From: Verrucomicrobiales bacterium
Lineage (GTDB): Bacteria > Verrucomicrobiota > Verrucomicrobiia > Verrucomicrobiales > DEV007
Direction of reading: 5' to 3'
Assembly: GCA_023253615.1 (NCBI GenBank)
Contig: JALRFZ010000537.1
Coordinates: forward strand, 1-8,425
Length of the DNA: 8,425 bases
The translations under genes were made by a program, and so were the position numbers. Every line of letters begins with the position of its first letter. The first letter of the stretch is position 1. Shown one piece after another: positions 7,632 to 8,425 of the stretch. Below the pieces are notes generated by a model that was not told the DNA's origin, made no database searches, and saw only the letters and a program-made list of their open reading frames with translations.

Positions 7632-7658
7632 GATGTAGGGGGGCGCATCGCCTGTCAA
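7632..7658 (-). promoter_or_regulatory. Candidate promoter for the cytochrome/dehydrogenase gene
   Basis: On the minus strand there is a perfect -35 hexamer TTGACA (plus coordinates 7653-7658). The best -10 candidate is TACATC at 7632-7637, only three of six positions and with a short 15-bp spacer. The distance to the ATG (about 30 bp) is sensible. The weak -10 suggests either an activator-dependent promoter or a chance match. Confidence 0.3.
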
Positions 7659-7668
7659 CGAGTCCGCA

Positions 7669-7684
7669 TCCCGCGGTCGCGGGA
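7669..7684. promoter_or_regulatory. 16-bp dyad TCCCGCGGTCGCGGGA, possible operator
   Basis: Two perfect 7-bp inverted arms (7669-7675 and 7678-7684) are separated by GT, with partly matching CATC and GATG flanks. The dyad lies 11 bp upstream of the candidate TTGACA on the minus strand and about 90 bp upstream of the hrpA start, so a bound protein could affect either divergent gene. There is no T run, so a terminator is unlikely. Confidence 0.35.
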
Positions 7685-7726
7685 GATGTTCGATCTTGCC
7701 GAAAGTCCACGGCATCTCCGCTTGCC

Positions 7727-7763
7727 CCATCCATCCATCACTCCAATACTCCGCTACTCCACT
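7727..7763 (+). repeat. Pyrimidine-rich degenerate repeat in the hrpA leader (CCAT x3, ACTCCNNT x3)
   Basis: Three CCAT tetramers (7727-7738) are followed by three 8-bp units ACTCCAAT, ACTCCGCT and ACTCCACT (7740-7763), ending 9 bp before the GTG start of hrpA. The strand is almost purine-free in G, with no Shine-Dalgarno. I recall similar ACTCC-rich intergenic stretches from Verrucomicrobiota genomes, but that cannot be verified here. Confidence 0.7.
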
Positions 7764-7772
7764 CCCTCACAC

Positions 7773-8425
7773 GTGAACCTCTCCTTCCCCGAAGACCTGC
7801 CCGTCTCCCGCCGCCGCGACGACATCCGCGCGGCGATGGACCGGCATGTCGTCGTGATCGTCTGCGGCGACACCGGCTCGGGGAAAACGACGCAGCTCCC
7901 CAAGATCGCGCTCGAGCTCGGTCGTGGTGCCAACGGCCGCCGCATTGGCTGCACCCAGCCGCGCCGCATCGCCGCGACCTCGGTGGCGGCGCGTGTCGCG
8001 GAGGAACTGCAGGTGCCTCTCGGACGCGAGGTCGGCTACCAGATCCGATTCGAGGACAAGACCGACAAGGCCGCGACCCGGGTGAAATTCATGACCGACG
8101 GCGTCCTCCTCGCCGAGACGCGGAAGGATCCGGATCTCCGGCAATACGACACGATCATCGTCGATGAAGCCCACGAGCGATCGCTCAACATCGACTTCAT
8201 CCTCGGTTACCTCCACCGCACCCTCGCGAAGCGGCGCGACCTGAAAGTGGTGATCTCTTCGGCGACGCTCGATGCGGGAGCTTTCTCGGAGTTTTTCGGT
8301 GGAGCTCCGGTCGTCGAGGTGGAGGGCCGCACCTTTCCCGTGACGGATCTTTACCAGCCGCCTCTCGACGATTACGAATCGCTCGCCGAGCAGGTCTGCC
8401 GCGCCTTTGAATCGCTCGGCGAGAT
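7773..8425 (+). CDS. hrpA: ATP-dependent DEAH-box RNA helicase HrpA, N-terminal part (runs off window)
   Basis: The first 217 residues of an SF2 DEAH/RHA helicase are visible. Motif I is GDTGSGKTT at 32-40, followed by Q-L-P-K-I. Motif Ia is TQPRR at 61-65. Motif II is DEAH at 131-134, in [10 protein letters not shown]. Motif III is SAT at 163-165. The [12 protein letters not shown] context and [10 protein letters not shown] fit HrpA, a roughly 1300-residue helicase tied to mRNA processing and, in E. coli, to rescue of stalled ribosomes. Other RHA-type helicases such as HrpB are less likely from these motifs. I start at GTG 7773, which gives a short 31-residue lead-in. The next in-frame ATG at 7836 (M22) would cut into the fold, and no ATG lies closely upstream in frame. 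There is no Shine-Dalgarno. The gene is incomplete only because the window ends. Confidence 0.93.
   Translation, partial: MNLSFPEDLPVSRRRDDIRAAMDRHVVVIVCGDTGSGKTTQLPKIALELGRGANGRRIGCTQPRRIAATSVAARVAEELQVPLGREVGYQIRFEDKTDKAATRVKFMTDGVLLAETRKDPDLRQYDTIIVDEAHERSLNIDFILGYLHRTLAKRRDLKVVISSATLDAGAFSEFFGGAPVVEVEGRTFPVTDLYQPPLDDYESLAEQVCRAFESLGE

Noticed and set aside
7049..8167. A 372-codon plus-strand open frame running across the intergenic region into hrpA
   Set aside because: It overlaps the cytochrome gene, the intergenic repeat and the helicase in the wrong frame. The helicase frame has all DEAH motifs.
1..8425. A previously undescribed multi-gene system
   Set aside because: All five genes belong to recognisable families in a conventional arrangement. 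No cluster of unknown genes, toxin-antitoxin pair, reverse transcriptase or structured RNA stood out. tRNA and rRNA genes were looked for by eye and none was found.

Overview
The window (8425 bp, GC-rich) most likely comes from a Gram-negative member of the PVC group, probably Verrucomicrobiota. The strongest pointer is the gene at 4997-7603. It encodes a secreted beta-propeller dehydrogenase with HEAT-like repeats and a C-terminal haem c domain of the PVC/Pirellula-Verrucomicrobium type, an architecture abundant in that group. A Kdo transferase (waaA) shows that the cell makes lipopolysaccharide. None of the five genes has a recognisable Shine-Dalgarno sequence, which also fits. The assignment below phylum level is inference.

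Layout: (1) 1-234 is a degraded, non-coding mobile-element scar. Five copies of CTAGCGAGYTC in two short arrays flank a 27-codon C-terminal remnant of what looks like an IS630-family transposase. (2) 235-2154 on the minus strand is a compact rsmD-waaA pair: 16S rRNA G966 methyltransferase, then Kdo transferase. A four-unit heptamer repeat spans the gene junction. (3) 2155-2278 is a 124-bp divergent intergenic region with a candidate rsmD promoter and two GC-rich inverted repeats, each followed by a T run and pointing at the next gene. (4) 2279-4996 on the plus strand encodes a 905-residue AsmA-like envelope protein. (5) 4997-7603 on the minus strand encodes the PVC-type cytochrome/dehydrogenase. 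Its stop codon abuts the AsmA stop in the single palindrome TGATCA. (6) 7604-7772 is a divergent intergenic region with a perfect -35-like TTGACA, a 16-bp dyad and a short pyrimidine-rich repeat. (7) From 7773 to the window end lies the N-terminal part of an HrpA-type DEAH RNA helicase, which starts at GTG and runs off the edge.

Functionally the window mixes housekeeping RNA and ribosome functions (rsmD, hrpA) with envelope biogenesis (waaA, the AsmA-like protein) and one periplasmic redox/binding protein of unknown substrate. Nothing looks like a defence system, a biosynthetic cluster or a CRISPR array. The unusual content lies mainly in the small repeats and junctions: the IS-remnant array, the heptamer at rsmD/waaA, the terminator-like leader of the AsmA gene, the zero-gap convergent stops and the repeat-derived hrpA leader.
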